64,000 bases of DNA from Acanthosepion lycidas. Its lineage: Eukaryota; Mollusca; Cephalopoda; Sepiida; Sepiidae. The notes under the pieces were generated by a model. That model was not told the origin of the DNA, searched no databases, and saw only the letters and a list, made by a program, of their open reading frames with translations. Numbering within the stretch: the first letter of the stretch is position 1; each line of letters starts with the position of its first letter. Shown here piece by piece: positions 44,185 to 56,045 of this stretch. The stretch spans positions 13,769,909 through 13,833,908 of the forward strand of contig OZ010582.1 in the NCBI GenBank assembly GCA_963932145.1, in the 5' to 3' direction. Both the position numbers and the translations under genes were made by a program.

Positions 44185-44530
44185 CTATCCCTTCAGGATT
44201 AGAGTAATCAAGGCTCTCCACAACTTCTTTGTAATCTAAGCAATATATGTCTCTTTAGTATAGTATCTCTTCCAGGCAATGTTCCGCATTCCATTTACAC
44301 AATCTAGGCAGCTTACTCAATGTTCTCCTCTGACTCTCTTGCTTTCAATATGCCTTTTGGGTATCGAATTCTCCAAGCCCTTTATCCTTTTTATGCGTCT
44401 TAGAATTCTCAACTGGCTCTTTTTTATTCTAAATATAAGAGTCCTTTTTATTTCCATTTTCTTGAGAACTTCCATGTTATTCACATGCATTACTCTTGTA
44501 CTTACGGACGATAACTGGTATGTCCCCATT
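44185..44530 (-). pseudogene. LINE family D tail
   Basis: Minus strand: LKKMEIKRTLIFRIKKSQL, RILRRIKRIKGLENSIPK, then toward the 3' end ggattagagtaatcaaggct (inverted family end). Same Arg-rich post-RT region as 20.0 kb. Confidence 0.55.
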
Positions 44531-44569
44531 CACATAAATACACTAGTAAATACTGTATGTTGGTCTTCA

Positions 44570-45037
44570 CTTGAAGATTTCTCTCCTGCTGTGCTAGTCA
44601 AACTCTCTGCCTCTGGGCAGAGAGGATCCCCAAACAAATCTATGTCTAAGGTCAGAGTCTCGTTTCGGGAAACGGCTACCTGACCCCGTTTTATACGGAG
44701 TCTACGGTGTAATTTGGTCGAGCCTACTGGCTCAGATACCCGCACATTAAATTCGGCTTTGTGCCACATCTGACCGATTGGAGCGGTTGGTAAATATCCT
44801 ACAGTTGAAGATCCGTCTCCAGCTGTGCTGAACAAACTCTCTGCCCCCGGGCAGAGAGGATCTCCAGACGAGGCTATATCGAAGGACTGAATTTCGTTTC
44901 GGGAAACAGCTACTCTACTCAGTTTTATACGGGGTCTACGGGGAATTTTGGGCCGAGCTTACGAGCTCAGATACCCCACATTAAAATCGGCGTTGTGCCA
45001 CATCTGACCGATTGGAGCGGTTGGTAAATCCATTTGA
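44570..45037. repeat. 234-bp tandem duplication, unclassified
   Basis: Copy 1 44570-44803 and copy 2 44804-45037 share ctctgggcagagaggat-like, cgtttcgggaaac, cttgtgccacatctgaccga and ggagcggttggtaaat at constant spacing, roughly 80-85% alike. A short palindrome ctctgccc.cgggcagag lies in each. GC content is above the local average. No transposon signature. Confidence 0.8.
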
Positions 45038-45705
45038 TTCACTTCTAACAGTTGAATACTTCTACGCGCCGCTGGCGAATCTTATATGTGTTGTTCTTGT
45101 CCTAAGTATTATCGTTCATTACCAACCTTCGTATGATTATTCTAATCAGTAACCTTGCCTAGGTTACAACAATAAAACATATTATTCTCAGCATACTTCT
45201 GTAGAACCACTTATTTCTTGTATCAAGTCTCTTCATCTTTGAAAAATGTGCACTATTCACTGTCGTATAAGAGAATATATAGTAAATAAAAGCTCAGTAC
45301 TAGAAGCCCCTGTATGCCGAAATATGCCAAAACTCCTTAAAAAAGCTTAAATTTTCCATTTAACATATTTTAAAATCTTTTTGAAAGAATTTCACTGCCA
45401 AAGATGAATTCTATATCCCTCAAAATACAGAAATAGAGATTTGGTTCATGTTATTTTGTTTTATAGATGTAGGGAAAGTTATTTTGAAAACTGATATTTG
45501 GTGCCTGGCATATGATGCCAGAAAAAGTTAATTATCAATTCAGCGTATGGAATAAACCGATCGCATTTAAGTATCTTCCCGAGAACAATTTGATGATTAC
45601 ATTTTACAGATTTAAATTGTAATAATTGTAATCTTACATGGAAAGGATGATGCCTTGTACATTTTTGTCAGCATTATTCGAATATCGGTTGTTTCGAAAA
45701 TAGAC
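45038..45705. other. No recognised feature
   Basis: Nothing supported. Confidence 0.4.
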
Positions 45706-46490
45706 AAAATATTTACACGGTTTACATTGTTCGGACTATTGTCCTCATCATTGTTGTCATATTCACGACATTTCGGCCTTTATAAGCTCCGGCGTTCTTC
45801 AAGTGACATACTTTGGAATTTCGAATCAAAATGTATGAATTTTGGAAACTGATAAACCTAATTTCGCAGAACATTTTTTACATATCTCATATTACAATTT
45901 GTTAATATTATCGTTTTTCTCTAAAACTCCGTATTACTGGTTCCCATATTATATTCATTTCTATGCTTGGTCGGCTCAGGAGATTTTTGTGGCCAGTAAT
46001 TTTTAAATTTTCATATCTTCCAGTGATGTTCTCTGTCTATAATTTTAACCTCATCTTACAGTGGGGAGGGTAATCTCATCTTCACCCTCATATATATTCA
46101 GCCACACCGGATTTTTCTATTTCCCCTCGAAACATAAATCCCAAGAATTCATATGCTGATGTCCCCAAAGACACATGACTCAGTCGATAAAAGCGTTGGT
46201 TGAAGTAATCCAAAGAGTTCTGAGTTCGATAACTTCCCACAATTGCTTGCAAAATCATGTAGGACTGAGTTACTAAAGGGAACTTGCTAAATCTGAGATA
46301 TCTAAAAAGAGTATGCCACGTGAAACTAGAACAATCTACCCCGGTGGACGAAATAAAGGGTTTGTTCGAAATTCCAGCATATATTACTTGAAGATGGCCG
46401 GAGCTTACAAAGGCCGAAACGTGAATATGACAATAAAGATGAGGTCAATAATCTGAACAATATAAATAGTGTAAAAAGTTACTAGAAATA
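45706..46490 (+). mobile_element. SINE family B, long copy with inverted tail
   Basis: Inverted tail 45708-45808, ~360 bp of extra sequence, tRNA-like head at 46170 (atgactcagtcgataaaagc; B box gagttcgata), body, and direct tail at 46392-46480. Within the extra sequence, ccgaccaagcatagaaatga (inverted, ~45960) matches 63118-63137. Confidence 0.55.
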
Positions 46491-46914
46491 TAGGCATATA
46501 TTGAGACAAAATATAGTAAAATAAAATTGTATTAATTTGACTGAATTTTGTGTTGTCGACCCTAATGTAGGCTATGTTTGATAAAAGTACTAAGTTGAAC
46601 CTTTCTCACTTATAACATTCATTTCAACAAAATCCGATGATCTTTCTAGTAAAATGAGGCGGAAACAGCAACTATGGAGAATTGATAATCTAAAATTAGA
46701 TGATTAAACCAGTGAAAGTTTTCATTAGCCTCGAATGATAATGACTTGACAAGTACTTGGAGTTTGACCACTACTATAATCCTGACTCTGGCTATTTCAG
46801 AGTAGATATTGTATATACCATTTGGGAAACGTTCCAAATATCGCAGATGTCAGTTTATGTGCCCACTATAGAAGATTTCAAGAGTTTGGAACCCAAATGT
46901 TTGCTGATCATTAT
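46491..46914. other. No recognised feature
   Basis: An 80-codon ORF (46757-46999) runs into the hAT MITE and is not supported. Confidence 0.4.
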
Positions 46915-46922
46915 TTCTAGAC

Positions 46923-47421
46923 TGGTGATTCCCAACCTTTTGGGGGGCATGTCCCACTTTGGTATATTTAAAAATCTGGAGCCCTCTTGTAATATTTAAT
47001 TCTTACATATTCAAAATCCTACTGCAAATCACGTGAAGGAAGCTTAAAATGCCATTAAACTTGATCTCTAAGCAAGCTTCCAAAGACCATGGCGTCCATG
47101 AAAGAGAAAAATTAAAAAAAACAAAAAGACAGTTAATATATATAGTTTCAAAGCTTATAATAGAAAACTGAAAGGCAGAAATATAAAATATTTGAATGAA
47201 AGTTTATTCTGTAATATATTTTTATCATTTTAATCATGAAATAATAATGCAAAATGAAATTTGACCTTGCTAGAAAACAATTCACTGTTAATAAATCATC
47301 CACGAATTGCCCCCTTATACTGTTGGTATAGTAAGCCGAAGGGTGCACATCCTACACATGTTCAAACAAAATATTACCATACACAACCGGTGAGGCATGG
47401 GCCTTACGTTGGGAATCACTG
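46923..47421. mobile_element. hAT-type MITE, 499 bp, perfect 8-bp target duplication
   Basis: Left end tggtgattcccaaccttttg; right end cgttgggaatcactg; both are followed outward by ttctagac (46915-46922 and 47422-47429). Termini match the hAT CAGTGRTTCCCAAC style. No coding capacity. Confidence 0.8.
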
Positions 47422-47699
47422 TTCTAGACAAACATCCCAGCGACGTTAGTTGACATAAATTTCAAAAATATCTTTTAGAATTTAGTTTCTAAATGTTTAA
47501 GGAAACTTAATTAGGTTTTAGCCTGACAAAGGTTTCACAATTATGAATACTAAATTGCTCTTCTTTAAATACGTTTAAACTAATCCCGACATTATCTATA
47601 AAATATAAACATTTTCAATCTAAGATTTTGGTCTGTGTTAATGATTTGATCAAAAGTTCAGCGCCTGATACATAAACCAACGGCCTTTTAAGTATTTTG

Positions 47700-47825
47700 T
47701 TCCTAAACGTGTTCTGCACCATATCGTCTCTTTACGTCCGTCCTTCTTTACGCTGGTTTTGAATTCAAACTTTTAATTCTTTCGGAAAAGTTGCCAGCCT
47801 ATGTCAGACACTCTAGTTTGAGTTG
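47700..47825 (+). repeat. SINE-like repeat (family F)
   Basis: gttttgaattcaaactttta and aagttgccagcctatgt echo the 26.2-kb copy. Confidence 0.3.
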
Positions 47826-48043
47826 GTTTCGTTTGTTTTGTTTTATGGCATATCAACCTCAATGGTTTATTTAATGCCGACAAAATTTTTATTGCTGGCA
47901 CTATTTCTTTTCAAACAATGTATTGCTGGTAATATTTTTCCCGTCAAAAATCTTTTCTTGGTATTATTTTTTCTTCAAAAAATGATAGCTGGTAATATAT
48001 TTTTCAAAAAAATGTATAGCTGGTAATATATATATATATATAA

Positions 48044-48048
<5 letters not shown>

Positions 48049-48080
<32 letters not shown>
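48049..48080. repeat. (AAT)n run at LINE 3' end
   Basis: About ten AAT units; on the LINE strand this is an ATT tail. Confidence 0.93.
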
Positions 48081-48856
48081 GACTCTCCCGTCGGTTTCGA
48101 CGTATGAGGATCTGCCAGCTTATTGATTCAGTTATGAAAGTTTATGCGTTAATCTTAAGTGGCATTTAAGACCAGCTAGTGATTTACAAAGGAGGCCACA
48201 TATGGAGCAGGTGTGAGAATTGTGAGATGAGATCACTGTTAGATTGGCTGACCTTTTAGATTTTGCTCTCGCTTCTTGTAGATGATTCAGACAAGCAGAT
48301 TGAACATTGCTGAGTCCACTAAAACACGTTGATCTCCATTCTACCCGCTCCAAAGCTAAGCGCTCAAGGGTGTTATGTGGTATATTAACTGCTGACAAGT
48401 TGCTTTTCAGCTTGTCTTTGTATCTTAGCCATGGACGTCCTATATTCCTGTAGACCTGATGTAACTGGCTGTACATTGGGATCTTGGGTATCCTGTCATC
48501 AGACATTCTCAAGACATGACCAGTCCACAGTAACTGAGACTGTGTGATAAAAATCTCGATTCCTCCAATATTACACCTGTTAAACAGGTCTACGTTAGAT
48601 GTCCTATCTTGAAGCTTAACTCCACAGATTGCACACAGACAGCTTTTATGGAAAACATCTAGCTGGCGTATATGGTACCTGTATGGAGTCCGCGACTTTG
48701 AGCCATACAAAAGGATGGCAAGTACAACAGCTCTGTAAACCCGAATTTTCGTATGCAGTCGAATACTCCGTTCATTCCACAAGCGATGGCGAAGTTTTCC
48801 GAAACAGTGGTAGCCTTAGTAATCCGATGCATGATTTCATCATCTAAATTTCCACT

Positions 48857-48857
<1 letters not shown>
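48081..48857 (-). pseudogene. LINE family A tail, best copy
   Basis: Minus strand: DDEIMHRITKATT, then in a second frame WNERSIRLHTKIRVYRAVVL, ILLYGSKSRTPYRYHIRQLD, SQLLWTGHVLRMSDD, GRPWLRYKDKLKSNLSAVNI, and the terminal finger HTCSICGLLCKSLAGLKCHL..H with stop at 48132. The 3' UTR ends acgggagagtc then ATT repeats. One frameshift near 48780. It is the post-RT part only. ATT tails resemble RTE-type LINEs, but clade is inference. Confidence 0.75.

Positions 48858-48950
<93 letters not shown>
48858..48950. repeat. (AAT)n-(AT)n array
   Basis: About 18 AAT units then AT units at the 5' boundary of the nested LINE. Confidence 0.95.
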
Positions 48951-48952
<2 letters not shown>

Positions 48953-49315
48953 CAAAAATGTATGCTGGTAATACATTTTAGATGTACTGCTGGCAATAAT
49001 TTTGTCCTGCAAAGATTTATTGCTGGTAATAATTTTTGCAAAGTATTTCTTGTATTAAAACTTATTTTTTACACTTTCATAGTGTTTTGACCCCAGTTTG
49101 GAAGTTAACTATTTGCCCATAGATGGGACCTTAACAGGTGCTACCACTCCGGGTCAGGGTGAAACTGGAACACCGGTAATTAAGAGGTAGTTCCATGCTA
49201 CTCAAAACTGTCGGACGTAGTATATCGTCTTACCCAGGACGCGGATGTAGTTTATCGTCTTACCCAGGACGCGCATATAGTTTATCATCTTACCCAGGAC
49301 TGGAAACTCTAGTCT

Positions 49316-51685
49316 ACCGTGTTATCTAACACATAGCAGGAAGGAGAAAGAATGGATTTATATTCTTGCCAAGAGCATTTTTGTCAAAGTAAACGTAAGA
49401 GACATTTTTTCTGTGCCGATAACCGTTAAACAACCCAAACAATCATCTCATACTTTTCTTGAACCTAAATCTTGCAACTAATTCCGTAACTGACTAACAA
49501 TGGCTGATATTCAGAGTATTGGTTTCGTCACGTTTCATTCCACGAAATGAAACCAGCGCCCGACGATGCAACGACAAGCCAAGTTCGTTATATGTATTCT
49601 CAATTTAGAAGCTAAGTATGCATTAATCATTTCAAACACAGACGAAAACAAGTGAAAATCCTTGAGTGCATTTTAATCCTTTTGAACCTAAAATTATTGG
49701 ATAACTTAATTACAACCAAACAAAGCATTACAGCAACTGACTATATTTAAATATTTTAAATATAATATTTTGGTTTTCATTAATTACGTCCGACACAGCT
49801 CGACTACGCCCGACACATTTTCTGTATTCTGACATTTATGTTTGGTACAACTTAATTATTTCCCAATAAATCACAATTCCATCCGACAAGCCCAGATTAA
49901 GCTTTCTGACTCGGAAATTGTGTTGCGGCTTAAGTACCCGATATTTTTGAAGCAATCCAAATATCAAACCTTAGCGTGATTTAAGTACCTGCAGACATGC
50001 TGTTAGACAACACTTGAGAAAATTTTGAAGCATTTCTATTATGAAATTTTAGTACAGTATAATTGTTTCCCCATTAAGACAAAACAAAACAAAAAAACTC
50101 TCAACTGTATACTAAACATTCAGAGACTGAAATATTTGCTTTATGTGCCTGCATAACAAGAGCAAGGCGGCTTTTTAATTATTCGGTCTAAATTATTTTC
50201 TACATTATTTCCTTTCTGGCAAAGCACAACAGCGTATTGTGCATGTAAAATATATGTACAAGCTGACAACATCCGAGAACGCAGAAGAATGACAAAATTA
50301 TAAGGTTTTTGTAGTTTAAAGCTGTGGTTACTTCGACAACGTTCAACCATCTTTTTTTTTCTTTTCTTTTTTTGGCATTTGAAATCTTAAATTTTCGTGT
50401 AACGTAATTATTCCTTGGCAACAATTGAATGCTATTATGCATGATGTGTTCAAATTTTAGGTCTACTTTTATTCTTCCAAACTGCTTCATAACACTTCGT
50501 CGCAGTTTAAGCTTTCTGAATGTTAAACCTTACCGAAATATCAATCAATTCAAACGGCTTTCTGTTTCAATGACAACAAGGGACTTGAAACTTAAAGCTT
50601 AACATCAGAATTTATTCCACTCGAGACACAAATTAATTTCAGTCAGTTTGAGGGAAGTGGCGCAGAGTAGCCTCATTCAAAACAGTCCTGACATTTTCGT
50701 CTTTATCTGATAATATGCCCCCACTCAATCTTTTTGCATTATATATATATATATATATATATATTACACAACGAAATCCAAAATGACCTCATAAGTGGGG
50801 GTATAGATCTATTTCAACTAACAAAACTCCGTCTTATTCAACCTTGGTGTATGAACTGTATTCGTGTCGGAATTAGAAATTTAACTTTGACAACCGTAGA
50901 AAAATTGATACAGAAAATATCCATTTTGATGTTTCATTCAGACGAAATCCACGAGACCGTGGTTTGAAGGGTTGGATGGTATTAGCCTTTTCGGGAAGAG
51001 GTTTTATAAAATTAAACCTGGATATTAACCTCATGACATTAAATTAGGGTTATATGGAGAATGAGGAGTTAATTTGAAACTAAAAGAGGACCAAAAAGGG
51101 AGTTTTATAATAAAAAAAATAAAATTATATATATAAAAAATTAGGTTCCTACTTAAAGAATAATAAATTATATTTAGAAATAAGATATTTAAAAGATTAA
51201 AAATAAGTCATATTTAGAAAAAGTATATTAAACTTTAAATAAATTATATTAAACGTTGTTGTATAATTTATATGCTCTGTTATAATAAATACATTCATTT
51301 CTTTTTTGTTAATCAATTTTAATATTTCTAGAATTCACTTGGATTATATACCAACATATTTATTGACTATACATATATATATATAATATATATATATATA
51401 TATTGTATATATGAAGTATGCATTTCTCTGGACAGCCTTCTTTACTATCGCCTTCTCCTTAGAATTCAGGTTTTTCTTGAGTCTCCTAAGACAGCATCTT
51501 GATGTAAAACCACACTGGAGCACTGAATTTTATAACGATAATGACGATTCTTTACAACTCATGTCTGGGTTTTGATGTTGCTACATTCAGCCTAAGAATT
51601 CTACGAACTAAGGAATTCAACCTTGATACGCAGGAAGGACCTGGCTCAACAGCAACAACACCTGTAATAACACCATGACAAATCC
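49316..51685. other. No recognised feature
   Basis: AT-rich. A small (AT)n at 50741-50763 and ~51370-51404. ORFs of 69-96 codons (50141-50490, 50734-50967) are unrecognised. Confidence 0.35.
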
Positions 51686-51689
51686 TATA

Positions 51690-52440
51690 CAGGTATTTCT
51701 AATTCCAGGACAGATATTTCCCCACTTCTTCATTCAGAACAGGGAAATCAATGAAACTGGCTAGAAGGCAACAATTGGCAGGTCCGACAAAGGATCCTTG
51801 ATCTGTTTTGAATAGGTATACACTGATTTGTTTACCATTATAGTGATAGAAAAAAAGCTTGGAAAGGCAGTTCCTTTCCGTGAAGCTGACAGATGAAATA
51901 ATGGAGCGGGTGACCAAGATTTCAAGATGGTAAGTGTGCCCGTTTTTTGTTTCTACATTTACGTTGCTTCCATCACTACCAACACATACAATGGGCTGCT
52001 GGGTTAGACCTTTTTCCACGAGAAACTAGTGAATAGTCCTGGCACTCTGCTTTTCCTGTCCTGTCTTGGGAGTCACATGTGCCAGATATTCCTTATCAGG
52101 CTCAACCATGATGGCATAATGATCTTGCACCATCGTCTTCGAATTCATTTGTTTTTATATTCTTTATCATCACACAAATGGCGGTCTTCTTATCAGCAAA
52201 ATATAGTGACCTCATATTTACAAAAGAAGTCATTAGAATTTCTTGCCCCTTCAATCGGTATTTTTGTCTCGTATCTTGTAGATTATGTGGTCCAATAGCT
52301 TGACTCTTGTCATCCGTTGTGCTAATGCCATAGTCAGTTATGGGAGCTACAGCATAATCAGTAATCAAGTATTGGTCACAAGCGGCAGTGAGTGTGGGGA
52401 GTCTTGTCCTGTTCTATTTGCTGGTGTCTGTCAGAATTTT
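51690..52440 (-). pseudogene. Repeat-borne ORF of an uncharacterised invertebrate family
   Basis: Minus strand: TAACDQYLITDYAVAP..., a second part ADKKTAICVMIKN, then HVTPKTGQEKQSARTIH, an in-frame TAG, FLVEKGLTQQPIVCVGSDGS, NVNVETKNGHTYHLE, LFFYHYNGKQ and GSFVGPANCCLLASF. The order (ACDRY.xSDRA, TPxTG, GCDGTNVNTG, LxGxxxGP) resembles a multi-copy protein of unknown function widespread in arthropod and mollusc genomes; this comes from memory. A stop at ~52027 and a frame change break it. Confidence 0.45.
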
Positions 52441-52799
52441 TGGATCGGGGACAAAATCAGCATCACTATTGACAGGAGGAATATCTCTTGAACTATCCGA
52501 AATATGCTGACGGGAAGAAATATACCGCAGCTACCAGATATCTACGTCTTTGAGCAAACTCTCAGCTAGCTCTGTCCACATCATGCTTCTAGTGTTAAGA
52601 TTGCAGTGATCGCGAAAACATATTGTCGGGGTTCTGTTCTACCAAACAACGATCCTTGGGAATAAACTGCCCGAATTGAACTTACTTATTAATGAACCAC
52701 GAAGGAAATATGGATTATTCGCCCTTGTTAATGTGGCGGGGCGTTTCCAGCTGCAAAGACCAATGCTGGTGCAACCAAGGAATTTAGCTCGTCATTCAT

Positions 52800-52818
52800 A
52801 CATACACACACACACACG

Positions 52819-52911
<93 letters not shown>
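52800..52911. repeat. (AC)n-(AT)n microsatellite
   Basis: AC tract with CG interruption then ~36 AT units. Confidence 0.96.
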
Positions 52912-52915
<4 letters not shown>

Positions 52916-53109
52916 TTTGTCCTTTCCTCTTAAAAATAACATAAACATTTTGACGATAAAACTGTTTTTTTTTTTTTTTATTAAGTCTGGGGCCTTTTAT
53001 CATTAACCTATACAGATTTTGAGCGAAATATTAGAGACATCTAATAAAAACATACCGAAATTATCTGGAATGATGACTCCCAAACCTTTGGTACTTCGGG
53101 TGTATGTTT

Positions 53110-53432
53110 GCAACTACGTGGTGCCTCCGGGCATGTGAAGAGAAGATCAATGGTGATTTCAGGGAGTTGTTTCCCCGGACACGTGATCTCATGATGTAAT
53201 ATCGTTTGAAGGTTTCCCTCCCCATGTGACTATTTTCTCTGGGGATACCTGAAAGCTAAGGTCTACAAATGTCAACCAATACTGAGGGGAAGTGAAGACT
53301 GCTATGTGCCAAGTAGTTACAGAAAGAGGGCAAGAAATAGCTCGGCGGGAGATGGAAATCTTTAGAAATCAGTTAAAGCAGCGTCTCCAGAAGAGAGCAC
53401 AGTATCTAGAAAATAGGATGTTTAAAATGTGA
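53110..53432 (+). pseudogene. IS630/mariner-type transposase C-terminus
   Basis: Plus strand: SPCDYFLWGYLKAKVYKCQP (~53215-53275), then, in a shifted frame, VVTERGQEIARREMEIFRNQ, LKQRLQKRAQYLENRMFKM and stop TGA at 53430. The CDYFLWG motif holds the third catalytic Asp. Upstream catalytic sequence is unreadable. No inverted repeats were identified. Confidence 0.6.
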
Positions 53433-54394
53433 AGGAAAACACACATTACACCTTTGCTTTATCGATTTTAAAACATTATTCTAAATTAATTGTTGCTGGG
53501 TATTTTTCTTCTTTTAAAACAAATGTGGGAGGTTTTATTGAAGCAGTCCGTTTAAAAACAGTCAATGGAAAGATACACGAATTACCGCGAATTTATGATA
53601 ATTATTGTATTTACAAGAGCGTGTTTTATGAAATAACGTGAAAATATTTAAGCAAGTGCAAAAGCAAACAAATTGAAATGTTGTTGTTTTAACCACTTAA
53701 AACATGCAAACCGCTTCCTTTAATTTTTTGAAGATACAAAAAACTGCAGCAACAATAAAAATGGTGGAACAAAGAGTTGTCATGAATGAACGAGAATTAG
53801 ACTAGATGTAGAAGAAAAGATTAACGATCCCAACACAGCATCAAATAACAATTCATGTTTAAAGATATTTCAAAAAGATAGAAAAAAAAAACGGGGAAGG
53901 TTTTCGCACTTGGAAAATAAATGGCGGCAAAAAAAAAATATGACGAGAACAAAAGTAAAACGTTGGGAAATTGCGAAATAGAAGCCTCAAATTCAACAAG
54001 AATTGACTGTACATGTTTCAGTACAAATCTAATTGAACTAATTGTTATCATCAAGAAAGAAGAAAGCTGAATAAACTAAAAGAAATTAGAGTGAAAACTG
54101 AAAAGAGAATTCGTCATATCGGCAACATCTCGTGATGATTCTCCAGCGTCGTTCTTTTTAAAAGATTTTTGTCCCGTTCTACTTTTAATTGAGAAATTTT
54201 ATGTTCTTAGCCTGTATGGCGACAAAGTTATTGTTACGTCCTTTATGCTATCCTTCATCTAATCTTCTTTTCTTATTCGCAATCGATGTGATGGTTACAT
54301 CATCATCGTCGTCGTGATTAAACTCCCCTTGCTTATAATATTCCTTTCTCTTTTTCATTTTCTGATTTTTGCTTCCTTTCTCTTTTCTTCTTTT
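53433..54394. other. No recognised feature
   Basis: ORFs of 63-77 codons only, low complexity. Confidence 0.35.
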
Positions 54395-54720
54395 TATGTG
54401 CCATATCCTTTCAGGACGTAGCCAATCATAGCTTTCCACATCCCTTTATCCTTTGCAACTCTCAACAAGTTCCTTCCTTCTGCTTCCTCCCCTAGACCAC
54501 GTCCTATCATCTACTTGCTTAAGTCCGACAGGTACGTCACGCGTTGTTTTCCCTTGTTTCTTTCCCTCTATTCGACTAGTGAGTATCAGATTCTCCAGGC
54601 ACTTGAAAACTATTGGAAGAGTTGAAATCATTGACTTTATTTTATTAATCTGAAGTAGATTAAGATCATGGTGGGCATAATGTAATAAAAAATACGAATT
54701 TGCACAAATATTTCTAGTGG
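54395..54720 (-). pseudogene. LINE family D tail
   Basis: Minus strand: CLENLILTSRIEGKKQGKTT, RDVPVGLKQVDDRTWSRGG, then in the next frame ESYDWLRPERIWHIK, matching the family C-terminus (W.AMI.YVLKG.G-like). 5'-truncated. Confidence 0.6.
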
Positions 54721-55454
54721 AAAATGAATCCATTGTTTTATTTTTTTTAAGAAAGTACCAATATAAATTTCAACGTTTGCATCATATCCCAATTCACTTT
54801 TGATTTATGTGCTCTTTTAGTTTCAACATTGAACGAAACCCTGGAACAAAAGCCGTTGTTTTCTTCAAATATAAATCTAAAAGTGAAAATTACGCGTTCC
54901 TTTCCCTCAAGTAACTCAAGCGTTTTCGCGCTAAATTAACAAGTTTTTTTTTTACATGTCCGCAAATTAGAAGAGATCGTCGCTGATGTTTTATCGTTAA
55001 ACATTCCCATGTATGCGTCGTGGCCAGACTGTCTGCATGAAAAGTTTAAATTAATATGAGATAACCATTTTTCCTCGTTATAGATGCTGTCAATCAACAT
55101 TACATTTTTAAATTGGTTATTTATAATACGGAAATCGAAACAAGATTAAATGGATTGGCACAGATTTATTAATCTGAATCCCATTTCACTCATTTAGGTG
55201 ATAACAATAGGTTCTTTTATTTATGTGCAAGTTAATTTGTCGCATATAAATTAGTTCAATAATATTGAACACAAGATACAACACTTCATGGCAACAATCG
55301 TAATATGTGACGTCATTCATCCGGATATTGGGCATGAGTTTTTTTTTGTTTTGTTTTTTTTTTAGCTACATTAAAAAAAAAAAAAAAAACTTGTTTATTG
55401 AAAAAAAGTTTGAACAAAGTAACTATAAACATTTTTTTTTATATCCTCTGTTAG
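54721..55454 (+). other. Non-coding; intron-like sequence ending in a splice acceptor
   Basis: AT-rich, without repeats I recognise. It ends in agtaactataaac, an unbroken T/C-rich run and ctctgttag (AG at 55453-55454), a good branch point, polypyrimidine tract and 3' splice site arrangement. Confidence 0.35.
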
Positions 55455-56045
55455 CTGCAATGATCGAGAAAGCATTACCTCGAACCATCGCCAGTGAGAC
55501 ACGATGCAAGAGCCACTCACGAGAATCGTCCCATAATCGAGACGCAATGGCGCCAATCCTCCGAAGGAACACCATCAAACGAAGGCAAATAGCCCCAGAA
55601 GTCTCCACTGCCAAAGGAGTAAAAAAAATCTATCAGCAAGAGAAAAATATTGAACTATTTTTTTTTCTCTGCGTCCCGGTCGACGGACCCCGGCTCAACC
55701 GCGGACCTGATCAAATTACCGGCCGAAAATGTATCCGCACAGGTCGCATCCCAAATCAACGACTTCCCCATTTTAAAAGAGAAAATGGTAATGCCATCCG
55801 GCTGCTTTTCCATCTCCACGGTCGAGGCCTACGGGTTCGAGTTGGGAAGGGAACCCAGCTGTATCCAAACCTCTTCTGATGATGTCGTTTATTGCTGCAT
55901 GCCGTGGAAAGCGGCCGGCACTACGACGACAGGAGAGAGAATGCTAACCAAACTCATCGAAGCTCCACATCTGCATTTAGGTGATTTTCTAAGAAACTTC
56001 GAGAACAAGGAAATTTCCTCTTTACTTTCAAAGAAAGAGAAGAAG
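55455..56045 (+). CDS. Putative internal exon of an unrecognised host gene (frame broken at T9)
   Basis: Bounded by acceptor ttttttatatcctctgttag and donor AAG|GTATAT (56043-56051). G+C is clearly higher than in the flanks and the translation looks protein-like. In the first frame: [53 protein letters not shown]. In the second frame, from the T run at 55658-55666 onward: [58 protein letters not shown] and [20 protein letters not shown]. The two frames would join if the run had eight T rather than nine. Entry phase is 1 and exit phase 0. I do not recognise the protein. It may be a real exon with a sequencing or assembly error, or a decaying gene. Confidence 0.5.

Larger units (their letters stand above)
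47826..49315 (-). repeat. Family M repeat, copy 4, interrupted by a LINE
   Basis: Opens with tttgttttatggcatatcaa, then the tattgctggtaatatttttc array (47885-48030). The array is cut by a LINE A copy with AAT runs on both sides, resumes at 48951 (aatgtatgctggtaatacat) and passes into ttaactatttgcccatagat and ggtgctaccactccgggtca. It ends with 30-32-bp repeats of tagtttatcgtcttacccag (49215-49310). Confidence 0.7.

Noticed and set aside
44279..44683. 134-codon plus ORF
   Set aside because: It is antisense to the LINE D tail and runs into the tandem duplication.
44530..44835. 101-codon minus ORF across the tandem duplication
   Set aside because: The second repeat copy does not keep the frame open, so it is not conserved coding sequence.
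55307..55454. Upstream extension of the 55.3-kb ORF (ATG at 55307)
   Set aside because: It translates T and A homopolymers (poly-Phe, poly-Lys), and an acceptor AG at 55453-55454 gives a better exon start.
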